The notes beneath the pieces are model-generated. The model was not told the origin of the DNA and did not search any database. It saw only the letters and a list, made by a program, of their open reading frames with translations. Both the position numbers and the translations under genes were made by a program. Below are positions 62,794-64,000 of a stretch of DNA of 64,000 bases, piece by piece (position 1 is the stretch's first letter; each line of letters starts with the position of its first letter). Origin of the DNA: JAAXHF01 sp965242605 (GTDB lineage Bacteria; Desulfobacterota; Binatia; Bin18); assembly GCA_965242605.1 (NCBI GenBank), contig CBDESS010000001.1, positions 372,001 through 436,000 on the forward strand. The letters are read 5' to 3'.

Positions 62794-63765
62794 ATGCGTA
62801 TCTATTGTTGCCGCAAGGGATTGGCCTACATCAGAAACATCTTGCAAAAAGAGCTGCCGGACGACGAGGTGTTGGAGTGCCGGCCCGAACAGGTCGCCGA
62901 GGTCGCCCGGCAGGCCGATATCCTGATTCCGACGGTCTCGCCGATTGGGGCCGCGGCCTTTGCCTCGCCGCGTCTCAAGCTGGTCCAGCAGTACGGGGCC
63001 GGGCTGGATTCGGTCGATGTTCCGGCCGCCACCCGGGCCGGGGTGTATGTCGCCAATGTGCCCAGCGCCGGCACCGGCAACGCCGAGTCGGTTGCCGAAC
63101 TCAGCCTGTTCTTCATGCTCGCCCTAGCCCGCCGCTATCCCCAGGCCCAGGAGAGCATTGCTCAGCAAAAGCTCGGCACGCCGATGGGCCTGACCCTCAA
63201 GAGCCGCAGCGCAGCGATCATCGGCTATGGCGGCATTGGTCGCGAAGTCGCCCGGCGGCTGGCCGGCTTTGAGATGGACAGCATCCTGGCCATCTCCAAA
63301 CGTGGCCCCAAAGGCACGCCCGAAGAAAACGCTATCCCGGTCGATTTTCACGGCAGGCTTGACGACCTCCATGCGATGCTTGGCCGGGCCGATTTTGTCG
63401 TTGTCGCCCCGCCGCTGAACGACGAAACGCGCGGCCTGATCGGGCCGGCTGAGTTTGCCGCCATGAAGCCCGGCGCGTTTCTCATCAATGTCGCCCGCGG
63501 CCCGGTTGTGGACTACAACGCCTTTCTGGCTGCGCTCAAAGACGGGCGGCTGGCCGGGGCCGGCCTTGATGTATTCTGGCACGAGCCGTTTGACCCGACC
63601 GACCCCATCTTTTCCTATAATGTCATCGCTACCCCGCACTTTGGCGGGGCTACTGATCTGAGCCTTCAGGGCATCGGCAAGAAAGTCGCCGAGAACGTCG
63701 ATCGACTCAGGAATGGACACGCCCCCCTGAACTGCGCCAATCCAGAGGTATCGGGCCAACGATAG
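62794..63765 (+). CDS. D-2-hydroxyacid dehydrogenase family protein
   Basis: The 323-residue protein has the NAD-binding motif AAIIGYGGIGREVARRL, the catalytic Arg region LINVARGPVVDYNAFLAAL, the Glu in GLDVFWHEPFDP and His in ATPHFGGAT. It reduces a 2-keto acid or oxidises the D-hydroxy acid with NAD(P); the substrate is not evident. ATG at 62794 is preceded by AAGGGAAAA. It is divergent from the enoyl-CoA hydratase gene, with about 90 bp between. Confidence 0.93.
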   Translation: MRIYCCRKGLAYIRNILQKELPDDEVLECRPEQVAEVARQADILIPTVSPIGAAAFASPRLKLVQQYGAGLDSVDVPAATRAGVYVANVPSAGTGNAESVAELSLFFMLALARRYPQAQESIAQQKLGTPMGLTLKSRSAAIIGYGGIGREVARRLAGFEMDSILAISKRGPKGTPEENAIPVDFHGRLDDLHAMLGRADFVVVAPPLNDETRGLIGPAEFAAMKPGAFLINVARGPVVDYNAFLAALKDGRLAGAGLDVFWHEPFDPTDPIFSYNVIATPHFGGATDLSLQGIGKKVAENVDRLRNGHAPLNCANPEVSGQR

Positions 63766-63810
63766 GCCGACCGAGGCGGAGGGGGGAGAACTCCTCACGC
63801 CTCGGGTCTG

Positions 63811-64000
63811 TTAGCTCCGCTGCTCAGCCTGGACATAGGAGACGGCGTGGTCGCCGGTGTAGACCTGGGTGGGCCGGAAGATGCGGTTGTTCGGCAGTTG
63901 CTCAACCCAGTGGGCCAGCCAGCCAGCCACCCGCGCAATGGCAAAGATGGGGGTGAACTGGTCAATCGGAATACCGAGCTTGTCGTACACCACCCCAGAG
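63811..64000 (-). CDS. gltA: Citrate synthase, C-terminal end (partial)
   Basis: About 62 residues of the C-terminus are inside the window: VVYDKLGIPIDQFTPIFAIA, RVAGWLAHWVEQL, NRIFRPTQVYTGDH and SYVQAEQRS. These are hallmark residues of type II/methylcitrate-type citrate synthases, including the conserved RPxxxYTG. The 5' part lies beyond base 64000. It catalyses the entry step of the TCA cycle. Confidence 0.93.
   Translation of the reverse strand, partial: SGVVYDKLGIPIDQFTPIFAIARVAGWLAHWVEQLPNNRIFRPTQVYTGDHAVSYVQAEQRS

Overview
The window is 64 kb of GC-rich DNA from a Gram-negative (diderm) bacterium. The diderm assignment rests on a Skp/OmpH chaperone, LolA-like and LolCDE-like transport genes, outer-membrane beta-barrels and several lipoproteins. 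Gene content (DUF1302/DUF1329/MMPL envelope cluster, sox genes, aerobic CoA metabolism, Uma2-type gene, PPK2) suggests a little-cultivated lineage near the old Deltaproteobacteria, such as Tectomicrobia or Binatota. That placement is a guess; no rRNA or marker phylogeny is available here. No transposase, integrase, phage gene or CRISPR array was seen. Layout: 1-577 is the start of a DNA methyltransferase gene broken by an exact 8-bp duplication. 659-5336 is the stress module prkA-yeaH(DUF444)-spoVR. 5484-7367 holds tRNA-Glu(CTC), tRNA-Gln(CTG), gltX, tRNA-Lys and tRNA-Glu(TTC). 7378-12293 carries rfbC, acnA, a Skp-like chaperone and a CxxC thiol oxidoreductase. 12484-25887 is an envelope region: DUF1329 protein, a Gld-type ABC system with DUF4340 protein, a lipoprotein, tandem coiled-coil genes that differ in heptad number, then DUF1302 barrel, YCF48 lipoprotein and MMPL/RND protein, closed by a strong terminator. 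26010-28882 has a ThDP enzyme and PPK2. 29016-34330 is a second envelope transport operon (LolA-like protein, two FtsX-type permeases, LolD-like ATPase, beta-barrel). From 43688 down to 34334 on the minus strand lies one tightly packed run: alpha/beta hydrolase, SDR, inositol-phosphatase-like enzyme, a DsbA/FrnE-like gene with an in-frame UGA in its UPWC active site and a fitting bacterial SECIS hairpin (probable selenoprotein), a two-subunit molybdenum hydroxylase, soxY, soxZ, a small cytochrome c, soxF and a gene fusing SoxX to SoxA. soxB and soxCD are absent from the window. 43777-53894 is mostly housekeeping (surE, pcm, cysteine desulfurase, mnmA, mtaB, rnc, pyrD, tRNA-Pro) with decayed GFA, Uma2 and amidohydrolase genes between. 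54289-58969 is an inverted duplication of a two-gene unit encoding secreted proteins with a shared, unnamed domain; both halves start with the same terminator-like leader hairpin and the right half is frameshifted. 59195-64000 has a small membrane protein, a Fic protein translationally coupled to fabI, an enoyl-CoA hydratase, a D-2-hydroxyacid dehydrogenase and the end of citrate synthase. The most notable signals are the probable selenoprotein inside the sox-linked gene run, the SoxX-SoxA fusion, and the inverted two-gene repeat with conserved leader hairpins.
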